This document shows positions 15,906 to 24,020 of a stretch of DNA of 64,000 nucleotides, in pieces. This DNA comes from JBAZWV01 sp964393325 (GTDB lineage: Bacteria; Patescibacteriota; Patescibacteriia; 2-12-FULL-60-25). The position numbers and the translations under genes were made by a program. Every line of letters begins with the position of its first letter. Position 1 is the stretch's first letter. The notes beneath the pieces are model-generated. The model saw nothing but the letters and a program-made list of their open reading frames with translations, was not told the origin of the DNA and made no database searches. Where the stretch lies: positions 1-64,000 of the forward strand of contig CAYMTE010000001.1 of assembly GCA_964393325.1 (NCBI GenBank), in the 5' to 3' direction.

Positions 15906-16616
15906 ATGATCAAGACGCATCGTATCTTTCCTCTTGTTGCCGTAGCCTCACTCGCGCTCTATGGTGCTGGCTGTTCGTCCGCATCACGAACGTCGACACT
16001 TCCGTACGACGCAAATGATGCATATTCGCAGGGATCGCCAACGCAACAGGTTGACGAGTCGCCCTCGACGTCCGAGCTCTCGACGGAGGCTTCGACAACG
16101 TCTTCTCAAGATTCACTTCCCGTTACCTCCACTTCTATGATGAATGAACAACTTGCGTTTCCGGGCGTTCTTCCGGAATCTGAAACGGCAAACAAGATCG
16201 TGCGTCTCAATACCACGAAAGGTGAAATTGTCTTTGAGCTTATTCCAAAAGAAGGGCCGAACGCCGCATCCAACTTCGTCTATCTCGCAAAGAAAAAGTT
16301 TTACGATGGTCTCACGTTTCATCGCGTTGTTCCGGGATTCGTCATCCAGGGCGGAGATCCGCTGGGAAACGGAACGGGCGGTCCGGGATATTCGTTTCAG
16401 GATGACGACGTGAAGCTTCCGTACGCAAAAGGAATTGTTGCCATGGCGAACGCAGGACCGGACACGAACGGGTCGCAGTTCTTCATCATGCTCGAAGACA
16501 ATCCGCTTCCTCCGGCATATTCCATTTTTGGCCGTGTTCTTTCGGGACAAGACGTTGTGTCCAAGATTCAGGTCGGCGATGTGATGTCGACGGTGACCGT
16601 GGAAGAGAAGAAATAG
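15906..16616 (+). CDS. Cyclophilin-type peptidyl-prolyl isomerase lipoprotein
   Basis: A 236-aa predicted lipoprotein (lipobox ALYGAGC, Cys23), with a Ser/Thr-rich linker to about residue 80, then a cyclophilin domain (about 95-235). Active-site blocks FHRVVPGFVIQGGDP and NGSQFFIML are intact; the region before IFGRV reads NPLPPAYS instead of the common H-L-D/N. It would catalyse proline isomerisation in exported proteins outside the membrane. The ATG at 15906 follows GATAAT (15891-15896) by 9 nt without Shine-Dalgarno. Confidence 0.92.
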   Translation: MIKTHRIFPLVAVASLALYGAGCSSASRTSTLPYDANDAYSQGSPTQQVDESPSTSELSTEASTTSSQDSLPVTSTSMMNEQLAFPGVLPESETANKIVRLNTTKGEIVFELIPKEGPNAASNFVYLAKKKFYDGLTFHRVVPGFVIQGGDPLGNGTGGPGYSFQDDDVKLPYAKGIVAMANAGPDTNGSQFFIMLEDNPLPPAYSIFGRVLSGQDVVSKIQVGDVMSTVTVEEKK

Positions 16617-16656
16617 CCCGCTGGTTTTTCTCAAGGCGTCAAGGTACACTGACGTC

Positions 16657-17553
16657 ATGCGGATGACTCATATCAAGTCCATCGGCGTACGTATCGCCGT
16701 TGTTCTTGTGCTTTGCGCCCTGTTCGCTGGAGCGTATGTTGAGCGTGGATGGATTCGTTCCACATGGGCGGAGCTTACCGCGCCAAGATTACCAAGCGCG
16801 AGAGCGTATGTGCCGGTTTTGCGTCCTGCGACCGGCGCCGGCGGTCAAGAAGTAACGTCACCGTTTGAACCGGGATATTCCTCGTCGGAGCGGTACATGC
16901 TCGAAACGGCGCCACAACCAAAGACGCCAAGCGGTGATCCGCTCGTGTTTCGCGGCGTTCTTCCGGCCGAGATTAATCTTGATGTTCCGTTCACGACCCA
17001 AGCGCCGAATGCAAATTGGGATTATCCGTATCAGGAAGCGTGTGAGGAAGCATCGGCGATCATGGTTGATGCCTTTTACGATGGACGAACCGGGAAGATT
17101 CCTGCTGCCGAAGCGGATGACGCGATCAAGAAAATCGTTGCGTACGAAAAAGCGACACTCGGCTTTTATGAAGATACGAACGCCGAGCAGACGGCAGCAT
17201 TCATCAAGGGATACTTCGGATACAAGCGCGTTCTCGTGAAGCCGCTTACTTCGGCAGAAGATATTCAAAAGGTGTTGGCGTTGGGATATCCCGTGATCGT
17301 CCCGTTTGCCGGAAAGCTCCTTGGGAATCCAAATTTCCGGAATGGTGGTCCGCCGTATCACATGCTCGTGATCCGCGGGTATACGGATTCGGATCTGTTT
17401 ATTACGAATGATCCAGGTACGCGAAACGGTCTTGCCTATACCTATTCGTTCGACACGATCCTGAAGGCGGCGCATGAATGGGTTGGGACGCCGGAAACAG
17501 TGACGCAAGGAAAGAAGTATATGATCGTTGTGCTTCCGCAAGAGGGAGGTTGA
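16657..17553 (+). CDS. C39-like cysteine peptidase, membrane anchored
   Basis: A 298-aa protein with an N-terminal membrane helix (about 8-28), a linker, then a peptidase_C39_2-type domain from about residue 107. Predicted catalytic residues are Cys129 (YQEACEEAS), His235 (GPPYHMLVIRGY) and Asp252 (ITNDPGT). The substrate is unknown; the fold is papain-like and the domain sits outside the membrane. TACACT (16645-16650) lies 6 nt before the ATG. It probably forms an operon with the Gmad2-GerMN gene, which begins 1 nt after its stop. Confidence 0.85.
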   Translation: MRMTHIKSIGVRIAVVLVLCALFAGAYVERGWIRSTWAELTAPRLPSARAYVPVLRPATGAGGQEVTSPFEPGYSSSERYMLETAPQPKTPSGDPLVFRGVLPAEINLDVPFTTQAPNANWDYPYQEACEEASAIMVDAFYDGRTGKIPAAEADDAIKKIVAYEKATLGFYEDTNAEQTAAFIKGYFGYKRVLVKPLTSAEDIQKVLALGYPVIVPFAGKLLGNPNFRNGGPPYHMLVIRGYTDSDLFITNDPGTRNGLAYTYSFDTILKAAHEWVGTPETVTQGKKYMIVVLPQEGG

Positions 17554-17554
17554 T

Positions 17555-18463
17555 ATGCGCTCTCGTCTTGCATTGTTGGTCATTGCTGTTTTGCTCGGCG
17601 GGGTAACGCTCGCCGTGCTTGTGCGTGCGGTGCGCATGCCGAATCCGCGTCCACCGTCATCAATCACGCCGACGTCAACGTCTTCGGAGCCACTCATGGG
17701 TGGGACGCTCACGTTTCGCAGTAATGATGGGGTGACGAGTGTTACGTTTGATGCGCCGACGCTCACGAACGGTCTTGTCACGATGGAGAACCCGACGATG
17801 GTGCATGGGACGACGACGGCGTTTGAGAACACGTTTCAATGGCGGCTCGCAGATGAGACGGGAGCGGATATTTCTCGCGGCGTTGCGATGACGCAGAGTC
17901 CTGACGCAGGTATTCCAGGGCCGTTTTCTCTCACCGTATTTTACGACCGCATGCCAGCGTCATCCCGTGGAACGTTTACGGTCTATGAATCCTCTGCGCG
18001 GGACGGTGAACCGATCCACGTCGTGAATATCCCGATCGTCTTTGCATTTACGCGAGATCGAGGATGTTCGTCATCCGTGATGATTGCGATGCGAGATGCG
18101 ACGCGTGATCCCGGCGTTCTTGATTGTGGCGCGACAACACGTGTTGCGCGAACGGTTTGCGGAACACCGTCGCTTCCACTTGCGATTCATGAATTGCTCC
18201 AAGGGCCGACGGAAGAGGAGTCGAAGAACGGATATGAGACTAATCTTGCGCAGGGAACGCGTGATCCGCAGATCACGGTTGACGCAAGCGGGTATCGATT
18301 AGATTTTGATCAGAGTATTCAGAATGGCGTCGCAGGATCGTGTCGGGTCGGTGCTATTCGTGCGCAGATCGAGGATACGGTTCTTGCATTTGACGCGTCG
18401 GCGACACGAGCGATGGTCCATATCTTGATGAATGGGAATGCCGATGAAGTTCTCCAACCGTAG
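17555..18463 (+). CDS. Gmad2 and GerMN domain exported protein
   Basis: A 302-aa protein with an N-terminal membrane anchor (LALLVIAVLLGGVTLAVLV), a Pro/Ser/Thr linker, an Ig-like Gmad2-type domain (about 45-150, FENTFQWRLADETGADISRG) and a GerMN-type domain (about 165-300, LAIHELLQGPTEEE is its signature). These domains were named from spore germination proteins but are common in non-spore-formers; their ligand is not known. Three or four Cys in the GerMN part suggest disulfides. AGGGAGG lies just upstream of the ATG at 17555. It overlaps the CapA-like gene by 20 nt. Confidence 0.85.
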   Translation: MRSRLALLVIAVLLGGVTLAVLVRAVRMPNPRPPSSITPTSTSSEPLMGGTLTFRSNDGVTSVTFDAPTLTNGLVTMENPTMVHGTTTAFENTFQWRLADETGADISRGVAMTQSPDAGIPGPFSLTVFYDRMPASSRGTFTVYESSARDGEPIHVVNIPIVFAFTRDRGCSSSVMIAMRDATRDPGVLDCGATTRVARTVCGTPSLPLAIHELLQGPTEEESKNGYETNLAQGTRDPQITVDASGYRLDFDQSIQNGVAGSCRVGAIRAQIEDTVLAFDASATRAMVHILMNGNADEVLQP

Positions 18464-19559
18464 CGTTGTCTATCTTTTTGCCGCATCGATCATGGTCGTT
18501 GTTGCGTCTTTTGCGTGCGCCGTCGGCGCGGTCATCGTTGCGCGCGCGATGCTGGGTGATCGCGCGATGGCGTATGATGTGGCGCGCGATTTGGATATTT
18601 CAGAGAATCTTCCGATTTTTGGCGTGTTGCCAACGGCGCCGTCTCGCGTCGAATCCGCATCTTTGTTTGTCGGGGGAGATGTGATGCTGGATCGGACCGT
18701 ACGGTCACGCATTGATCGCGCCGGTGATGATGCATATCCGTTTACGCGCATTCGTCAGGACGCGCGATTTACCTCGCCGGATCTTCGTTTGGCAAATCTG
18801 GAAGGGCCGCTGACGTCGCGTCGCGCTCCGCCGGAGAAGGAGATTGATTTTCAGTTTGATCCGCGGTTTGCTCCTCTGTTGCGTGCGGTTGGATTCGATG
18901 TGTTATCGCAGGCGAATAATCATTCGCGTGATCAGGGAAGGGTTGGTGCAGATGAATCTCGTCGAGCGATTCGTGATGCGGGGATGCAGGTGTTTGGCGA
19001 CGAGGTGCGCGAAGATGATACGTCGTTCGTGACAACCACCGTGCGAGGACGTCAGATCGCGATCGTCGGGTTCAACGAAACGTCAGATCGGATCGATGAT
19101 GCGGATGCCGCGGAGGTATTGCGTCAGGCGAATCTTGCTGCGGATACCGTGATCGCATTTATGCATTGGGGAGAGGAATATCGCAATCGTCCGACGCGTT
19201 CGCAGGAATCGCGAGCGAAGTGGCTGATTGATCGCGGCGTCGATCTCGTGATCGGCGCGCATCCGCATTGGGTGCAAGGGATTTCTTCGTATCGGGGAAA
19301 GCCGATTGTGTATTCCTTGGGAAATTTCGTGTTCGATCAGGATTGGTCTGAAGAAACGCGACGCGGACTCACGCTTGGTGTGCGCATTGCCGACACGGGC
19401 ATCGCGATCGATCTCTATCCCGTGCAGATCGACAGTAGCCAACCGGTTTTCGTTGAGGGCGAGGAGCGTGCGGCGCGGCTTCGGGATCTTGCGTCCGTTT
19501 CGGATGCGTCGCTCATGTCGCAGATCGTGAACGGCGAATTGTTTTTTCCAACGCCGTGA
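18444..19559 (+). CDS. CapA-like metallophosphoesterase-fold protein
   Basis: A 371-aa protein of the CapA/PgsA family, membrane anchored (residues 9-36), with the domain outside. Family blocks are FVGGDVMLDR (75-84), DLRLANLEGPLT, LSQANNHSRDQG, FMHWGEEY, VIGAHPHWVQGI and VYSLGNFVFDQ. Members are linked to capsule or poly-gamma-glutamate export and some act as hydrolases; the role here is unknown. Three in-frame ATGs (18432, 18438, 18444) are possible; the last fits the signal best. It overlaps the previous gene, so expression is coupled. Confidence 0.9.
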   Translation: MKFSNRSVVYLFAASIMVVVASFACAVGAVIVARAMLGDRAMAYDVARDLDISENLPIFGVLPTAPSRVESASLFVGGDVMLDRTVRSRIDRAGDDAYPFTRIRQDARFTSPDLRLANLEGPLTSRRAPPEKEIDFQFDPRFAPLLRAVGFDVLSQANNHSRDQGRVGADESRRAIRDAGMQVFGDEVREDDTSFVTTTVRGRQIAIVGFNETSDRIDDADAAEVLRQANLAADTVIAFMHWGEEYRNRPTRSQESRAKWLIDRGVDLVIGAHPHWVQGISSYRGKPIVYSLGNFVFDQDWSEETRRGLTLGVRIADTGIAIDLYPVQIDSSQPVFVEGEERAARLRDLASVSDASLMSQIVNGELFFPTP

Positions 19560-19561
19560 GT

Positions 19562-20752
19562 ATGCATCTCTTCAAGGTATCGGAGTTTGTTGATCTCGTG
19601 AACACGACGCTTCGCGAGGTGCTGTCGACGCAACCGTTTGCTGTCGAGGGAGAGGTGTCGGGGTATCGCGTGTCGCAGGGGCAATGGGTGTCGTTTGATT
19701 TGAAAGACGACCTCGCGCTCGTCAACGTGTTCATGCCACTGTGGAAGCAACAGGTTCCGATTGAAGAGGGGATGCGTGTGAAGGTATACGGATTGCCACG
19801 CGTGTATCCGAAGTACGGAAAATTTTCTCTGTCTGCCGAACGCGTCGAACTCTCCGGTGAAGGTGCACTGCGCAAGGCACTCTTGTTGCTGCGAGAACGG
19901 TTGGCGAACGAGGGGCTGTTTGATCCGTCACGAAAGCGCGCACTGCCGAGATTTCCGCAGCGTATTGCGCTTATCGCCTCTCGTGAGAGCGCGGCATATG
20001 GTGATTTTATTCGCGTGCTCTCGGAACGATGGGGTGGGCTCTCGATTGATCTGTACCATGTGCTCGTGCAGGGCGAGAAGGCGCCGATGGAGATCGTTCG
20101 CGCGATTTCGCGCGCGCAAGAGGAAGCGTATGATGCGCTCGTCATGACGCGCGGCGGCGGATCGTTTGAAGAGCTGATGGCCTTTAACGATGAGCGCGTC
20201 GTGCGTGCGATCCACGCCTCGCGGATTCCCACGCTGGTGGCGATCGGACACGAGCGGGATCTGACGCTTGCGGAAGAAGCGGCGGATGTTCGTGGTTCCA
20301 CCCCGACCGATTGCGCGCGGCGACTTGTGCCGGATCGTCGCGACGTGCAGTACGAGCTCGCGATGCGGATGCAGGAGATTGAATCGAAGCTTGTTTCTCG
20401 GCTCGAAGAGGGGCGCGCACTCATTGATCGGGCACTTTCCGCGCCGTCGTTTTGGATCGCGCGTCAGCAAGCGACGCTCGTTGAGGTAACTTCTCGGATC
20501 GATTTGCTTGTGCGACAATGGATTCGCGCATTAGGAGAACGCCTTGCCTCCGCCGTTCGTTTGTGTGCATCATTTGATCCAACGGCGGTATTGGCGCGAG
20601 GATATGCGTGTCTGCGAGATCTTGAAGGGCGGGTGATTACGTCAGCGCATCGTCTCACGGACGGCACGCACATCCGGATTACCCTTCATGACGGTGACCG
20701 TTCCGCCGTGATCGGAGAGTCGGCAACGACGAATCAACAACGATTGTTATAA
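19562..20752 (+). CDS. xseA: Exodeoxyribonuclease VII large subunit
   Basis: A 396-aa nuclease subunit degrading single-stranded DNA. An N-terminal OB fold (AVEGEVSGYRVSQGQWVSFD) precedes the catalytic region (IALIASRESAAYGDFIRVLS, MTRGGGSFEELMAFNDERVV, GHERDLTLAEEAADVRGSTP) and a coiled-coil C-terminus ending DRSAVIG. The start at 19562 (MHLFKVSEF) fits the family; a GTG two codons earlier is also possible. It is 2 nt after the CapA gene and 6 nt before xseB. Confidence 0.93.
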   Translation: MHLFKVSEFVDLVNTTLREVLSTQPFAVEGEVSGYRVSQGQWVSFDLKDDLALVNVFMPLWKQQVPIEEGMRVKVYGLPRVYPKYGKFSLSAERVELSGEGALRKALLLLRERLANEGLFDPSRKRALPRFPQRIALIASRESAAYGDFIRVLSERWGGLSIDLYHVLVQGEKAPMEIVRAISRAQEEAYDALVMTRGGGSFEELMAFNDERVVRAIHASRIPTLVAIGHERDLTLAEEAADVRGSTPTDCARRLVPDRRDVQYELAMRMQEIESKLVSRLEEGRALIDRALSAPSFWIARQQATLVEVTSRIDLLVRQWIRALGERLASAVRLCASFDPTAVLARGYACLRDLEGRVITSAHRLTDGTHIRITLHDGDRSAVIGESATTNQQRLL

Positions 20753-20758
20753 ACGTAT

Positions 20759-20992
20759 ATGGCTGCAAAACGAGAAGCAAAAACTTCCATGGATGTCGCG
20801 CACGGATTTACGGAACTCGAAAACATCGCGTCGTGGTTTGAAGAAGGAAAAGACGACCTCGATGAGGGATTAAAGAAATTTGAACGCGCAATGACGATCG
20901 CGCAGGCGCTTAAAAAACGGTTGGATGAAGCGGAACAAACAATTCGTGACATGAAAGGGGCGTTTTCTCACTCATCTGATGAACAAGAATAA
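20759..20992 (+). CDS. xseB: Exodeoxyribonuclease VII small subunit
   Basis: A 77-aa helical subunit that wraps the large-subunit coiled coil. The family pattern is clear: FTELENIASWFEEGKDDLDE followed by LKKFERAMTIAQALKKRLDE. Its place directly behind xseA confirms the call. Confidence 0.93.
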   Translation: MAAKREAKTSMDVAHGFTELENIASWFEEGKDDLDEGLKKFERAMTIAQALKKRLDEAEQTIRDMKGAFSHSSDEQE

Positions 20993-20995
20993 TCT

Positions 20996-21352
20996 ATGAA
21001 TATCCTTCTTCGATTCGCGTGTAACGCGCTTGCCGTGCTTGCGGCGGCGTATATCGTGCCGGGAATTTCGGTATCAACGATCTGGGTCGCGCTTGTCGCG
21101 GCAATCGTTATCGGAATCGTGAACGCGCTGATTCGACCGATCTGCATCGTGTTGACATTGCCGATCAATATTTTAACGCTGGGAATTTTTACCCTTGTCG
21201 TGAACGCGCTCATGTTTTGGCTGACGGCGTATTTGGTTCGGGGATTTGAGGTATCGAATTTTACGGCCGCTTTTTTTGGCGCGATCGTCTTTTGGATCGT
21301 GTCGTGGTTTACAAACTCGCTGATTGGCGCAGAGCCGGCGCGGCGGACATAA
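20996..21352 (+). CDS. Phage-holin-superfamily-IV/YvlD-like membrane protein
   Basis: A 118-aa protein made almost wholly of four hydrophobic helices, with the family sequence NALIRPICIVLTLPINILTL in the middle. Such proteins are widespread in bacteria, and the holin name is historical; no lysis cassette or phage gene is nearby. It ends the xseA-xseB unit 3 nt after xseB, and its stop codon overlaps the T-tract of the opposing terminator. Confidence 0.88.
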   Translation: MNILLRFACNALAVLAAAYIVPGISVSTIWVALVAAIVIGIVNALIRPICIVLTLPINILTLGIFTLVVNALMFWLTAYLVRGFEVSNFTAAFFGAIVFWIVSWFTNSLIGAEPARRT

Positions 21353-21373
21353 AAAACCGAGCAGCGAGCTCGG
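21351..21373 (-). terminator. Terminator of the pentapeptide-repeat gene
   Basis: CCGAG (21357-21361) pairs with CTCGG (21369-21373). On the minus strand six T follow (A-run 21351-21356). Confidence 0.7.
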
Positions 21374-21377
21374 CGTA

Positions 21378-22094
21378 TCAGAGGTGATGGATGCGTCTTC
21401 CGAAGAGCGTGCGTGGCGCGCTGCTTTTGGTCTCGATCCGTCCTGGACTTTGGACAAAGAACATTCCGGATTTCGCCTCAAGTGCGCTGCGCGTCGTCAC
21501 GACATGTGAACGTATCTTGGCACGCGCGAGGGTATGCCACAGATCGTCCGGGTCTCGTCCATCCCATTTCGCGCAGGCGAGATCTGTATCGATCAACACC
21601 GCACCGGCGAGATCCACGTCTGTGATGGTCGCGTAGCGGAGATCTGTTTGGGTGAGATTCGCCTCGCGCAAGCGGGCGCGGCGCAATGTCGCATAGCGTA
21701 GAATGGTGCCGGAGAAACTCGATGAGGTAAGCGTGGCGTCATCGAGAATGACGCCTTCAGCCGTCGCGCATTCGAAGGTACATTCAGTGAATGACGCCGA
21801 ACGACAATCCGCTTTCGTGAGACGCGCGAAGGAAAAATCCGCGGCGTCTCCCACGACATTGTTCAACCGGGCGCACGTGAGGTTCGTGAACGCGAACGAT
21901 GCGCCTCGAATGTCCGCGTCCGTGAGGTTGGCGCGCTCCAGGTTTGCGCCGTACAAGTCGATCTTCCGGAGATCGAGTCCGGTCAGATCGGCGTTCACGA
22001 GATTTGCGGTGGCGTCTTTGTGAGACTCGCGCCAATGTGCGAACCCGGACGAGCCGTCGGTTCGGAGGAGCTCAACGAGGGCGTTGTCGGCCAT
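21378..22094 (-). CDS. Pentapeptide-repeat protein
   Basis: A 238-aa protein with an A(N/D)LxX quadrilateral helix over about residues 36-170 (ANLVNADLTGLDLRKIDLYG, then ANLERANLTDADIRG and further coils LREANLTQTDLRYATIT). Such right-handed beta helices often mimic DNA or bind proteins such as gyrase, but no specific role can be given. The C-terminal 60 residues are basic (SAPRTLFGRRIHHL). The start MADNALVELL at 22094 was chosen because GGAG lies 6 nt upstream; the longer frame to 22334 overlaps the divergent gene. Monocistronic with its own terminator. Confidence 0.85.
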   Translation of the reverse strand: MADNALVELLRTDGSSGFAHWRESHKDATANLVNADLTGLDLRKIDLYGANLERANLTDADIRGASFAFTNLTCARLNNVVGDAADFSFARLTKADCRSASFTECTFECATAEGVILDDATLTSSSFSGTILRYATLRRARLREANLTQTDLRYATITDVDLAGAVLIDTDLACAKWDGRDPDDLWHTLARAKIRSHVVTTRSALEAKSGMFFVQSPGRIETKSSAPRTLFGRRIHHL

Positions 22095-22159
22095 TTTGTC
22101 TCCAGGGTGAAAGGACGAAATTGTGTTGTACGCGGGAGCATCGCATGAGTTGAGCGCGT

Positions 22160-22177
22160 TGTCAATTATCATTGACA
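22160..22177. promoter_or_regulatory. Inverted pair of -35-like boxes between divergent genes
   Basis: TGTCAAT-TATC-ATTGACA is a perfect 7-bp inverted repeat that puts a consensus -35 on each strand. The -10 boxes 17 nt away are weak (GATGCT on minus at 22142-22137, TACGTC on plus at 22195-22200), so promoter use is uncertain; an operator role is possible. Confidence 0.4.
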
Positions 22178-22262
22178 TGTTGATCAGCGGGTGGTACGTC
22201 CACTCTGTCGGGCGTTCATTGAGCGTTGCGTTGAGGTGTACCGGGTTTATTACGGAGGGATT

Positions 22263-22676
22263 ATGAAAACAGTTCGAGAGGTCTGTGCGAAGTACGATGA
22301 GCTCTTTCGCAAAGCCGATCTCATAGCAGCGCATGAGTGCGCGGCGGATGTCATCGGAAAAACGATCTTGATCGAAATCTGCAGTACGGTATCGGAGGAT
22401 GGCTCAATCGATCCGCACGGAAATGCGGAGTTTGTCGGGGGAACGATTCGCGGAATCGATGCGTGGAGCGATGCCCAAGCGCGTCACCTCTTTTTGAGGA
22501 CGGACGCCTACCGCGTCGAAGGAAAAGGAACTCTTCAGATACAGGCGACATGGGGTACCGAAGAGCCCGATGTCCAGTGGCTTATATGTGATCTCGGATC
22601 AGTGGAGTTCTGGAAAGGGTCGGACGGACAGAGCTCGTTTCCAACGATCGCCATTGGATCGATCGCCATTCGTTAG
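22263..22676 (+). CDS. Hypothetical protein, 137 aa
   Basis: The product is not recognised. It is a soluble acidic protein with a helical start (MKTVREVCAKYDELFRKADL) and a beta-rich remainder (GKTILIEICSTVSEDGSIDP, then VQWLICDLGSVEFWKG). No signal or membrane segment is seen. GGAGGG lies 5 nt before the ATG, and a strong terminator overlaps the stop codon, so it is monocistronic. It sits between a pentapeptide protein and the ribosomal stalk operon without obvious functional link. Confidence 0.7.
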   Translation: MKTVREVCAKYDELFRKADLIAAHECAADVIGKTILIEICSTVSEDGSIDPHGNAEFVGGTIRGIDAWSDAQARHLFLRTDAYRVEGKGTLQIQATWGTEEPDVQWLICDLGSVEFWKGSDGQSSFPTIAIGSIAIR

Positions 22677-22701
22677 CCGAGCGTTCTTTGCTCGGCTTTT
22701 T
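22675..22701 (+). terminator. Strong Rho-independent terminator
   Basis: AGCCGAGC (22675-22682) pairs perfectly with GCTCGGCT (22690-22697), followed by T-rich TTTTGC. It separates the hypothetical gene from the rplJ promoter. Confidence 0.88.
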
Positions 22702-22717
22702 GCTGCTCGAACGCCTC

Positions 22718-22746
22718 TTGACGATCCATGGGAATTCGGGTAATCT
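22718..22746 (+). promoter_or_regulatory. Promoter of the rplJ-rplL operon
   Basis: TTGACG (22718-22723) and TAATCT (22741-22746) are 17 nt apart, placing the transcript start near 22753, just before the L10 leader. Confidence 0.7.
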
Positions 22747-22756
22747 CTCGCCAACA

Positions 22757-22890
22757 CTCAAGGTCCAAAGACAGCAGGTGTTTCCCCGGTATTGCGCCGA
22801 GGAACTCAATATCCTGCCGAGGAGCTTGCGAGGGCGTATATCGCGCCTTCCAGCACCCACGTCCATAGACCGACCGTGGGTGTTGTTATA
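22757..22890 (+). promoter_or_regulatory. Ribosomal protein L10 leader
   Basis: The leader contains AAGACAGCAGG (22768-22778) and TCCTGCCGAGGA (22812-22823), the conserved halves of the L10 (rplJ) leader; GCAGG pairs with CCTGC. A later hairpin CACCCAC/GTGGGTG (22854-22860/22876-22882) followed by TTGTTAT may be an attenuator. In the family, the L10 or L10-L7/L12 complex binds this RNA to repress its own operon. Confidence 0.75.
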
Positions 22891-22923
22891 AAGGTCGAGG
22901 AATACTCATTCCAAAGTCTATCT

Positions 22924-23535
22924 ATGCCGAAAACCCGTCAACAGAAAGCAGACGTTATTGGTCGTCTTACGCGGGAATTCAAGGGCGCCAAGTCGGCGGT
23001 ATTCGCAGACTTCCAAGGTCTCACGGTGGGGAAGGCGGACGAATTGCGCAAGAAAATGCGCGAGGTGAACGTCAACTACGTCGTGGCCAAGAAGTCGCTG
23101 ATCACCCGTGCGGCAAAGGATGCCGGTCATGACCTGAACGCGAAATCGTTCCCGGGCATGCTCGGTGTTGCCTTCGGTCTCGAGGATGAAATCGCTCCGG
23201 CGAAAGTCCTCGGTGATATGTCGAAGGGAACCTCGCTCAAGCTTGTCGGTGGCATCTTCGAAGGTGCCGTCGTCGCGCAAGACAAGGTGGTCGCTCTCTC
23301 GAAGCTCCCGTCCAAGAAGGAGTTGTTGGGCCAGGTGGTCGGGACGATCTACGCTCCTGTTTCTGCCTTTGTCCGCGTGTTGAATGCGGTGAAGGAATCG
23401 ATGGAGAAGGGTGCTCCGGCCCCGGTTGTCGCTGAAGAAGCGACGCCGGTCGAAGCTCCAGCTCCGGAGGTTGCTCCCGTTGAAGCCGCTGCAGAGTCTA
23501 CACCGGCTCCTGCGACTGATGCTCCTGCTGCGTAA
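22924..23535 (+). CDS. rplJ: Large ribosomal subunit protein uL10
   Basis: A 203-aa stalk protein that binds 23S rRNA and carries the L7/L12 dimers. The N-terminal domain has the family pattern (KSAVFADFQGLTVGKADELR, then YVVAKKSLITRAAKDAG). The C-terminus from about residue 165 is an Ala/Pro/Glu-rich extension (APVVAEEATPVEAPAPEVAP), longer than in many bacteria. The start MPKTRQQKADVI at 22924 has no Shine-Dalgarno; translation is probably set by the leader. rplL follows 20 nt later. Codons favour C-ending forms, as expected for high expression. Confidence 0.96.
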   Translation: MPKTRQQKADVIGRLTREFKGAKSAVFADFQGLTVGKADELRKKMREVNVNYVVAKKSLITRAAKDAGHDLNAKSFPGMLGVAFGLEDEIAPAKVLGDMSKGTSLKLVGGIFEGAVVAQDKVVALSKLPSKKELLGQVVGTIYAPVSAFVRVLNAVKESMEKGAPAPVVAEEATPVEAPAPEVAPVEAAAESTPAPATDAPAA

Positions 23536-23555
23536 TCATTCTTACATTCATTCCT

Positions 23556-23957
23556 ATGTCTGAAGAAACGAAAGTGGTCGAAGTGCCGGCGAAGTTCCAG
23601 GACCTCGTCGCCTCGATCGAAAAAATGTCCGTGTTGGACCTCGCGGAACTCGTGAAGGTTCTCGAAGAAAAGTTTGGTGTGTCGGCCGCTGCGCCGGTTA
23701 TGGCCATGGCCATGCCGGGAGCAGGTGGTGCGGCTGCTGAAGAGAAGTCGTCGTTCACCGTCGAGCTCTCGGATGCCGGTTCGAACAAGATCGGTGTCAT
23801 CAAGGTTGTTCGCGAAGTGACCGGTCTCTCGCTCGGCGATGCGAAGGCGCTCGTCGATGGCGCGCCGAAGGCGGTCAAGGAGAATGCTCCGAAGGCCGAA
23901 GCCGAAGAAATCAAGAAGAAGCTCGAGGAAGCTGGCGCCAAGGCCGCTCTCAAATAA
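23556..23957 (+). CDS. rplL: Large ribosomal subunit protein bL12 (L7/L12)
   Basis: A 133-aa stalk protein that recruits translation GTPases. The N-terminal dimerisation helix (VLDLAELVKVLEEKFGVSAA), Ala/Gly/Met hinge and C-terminal domain (KIGVIKVVREVTGLSLGDAK, then ALVDGAPKAVKE) are complete. It follows rplJ in the operon, and a strong terminator follows. Confidence 0.97.
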   Translation: MSEETKVVEVPAKFQDLVASIEKMSVLDLAELVKVLEEKFGVSAAAPVMAMAMPGAGGAAAEEKSSFTVELSDAGSNKIGVIKVVREVTGLSLGDAKALVDGAPKAVKENAPKAEAEEIKKKLEEAGAKAALK

Positions 23958-23975
23958 GCGCTTCTCTGGAAGAGC

Positions 23976-24009
23976 AAAAATACCGAGTCGTGAGACTCGG
24001 TATTTTTTC
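23976..24009. terminator. Bidirectional terminator after rplL
   Basis: TACCGAGTC-GTGA-GACTCGGTA (23981-24002) is a perfect 9-bp stem flanked by A5 and T6, so it fits both rplL and the converging 24021-26111 gene. Confidence 0.9.
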
Positions 24010-24020
24010 TTGTCTATCGA

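Noticed and set aside
20996..21352. Prophage remnant suggested by the holin-like gene
   Set aside because: No lysin, integrase, portal or tail gene nearby, and this membrane family is common in bacterial chromosomes.
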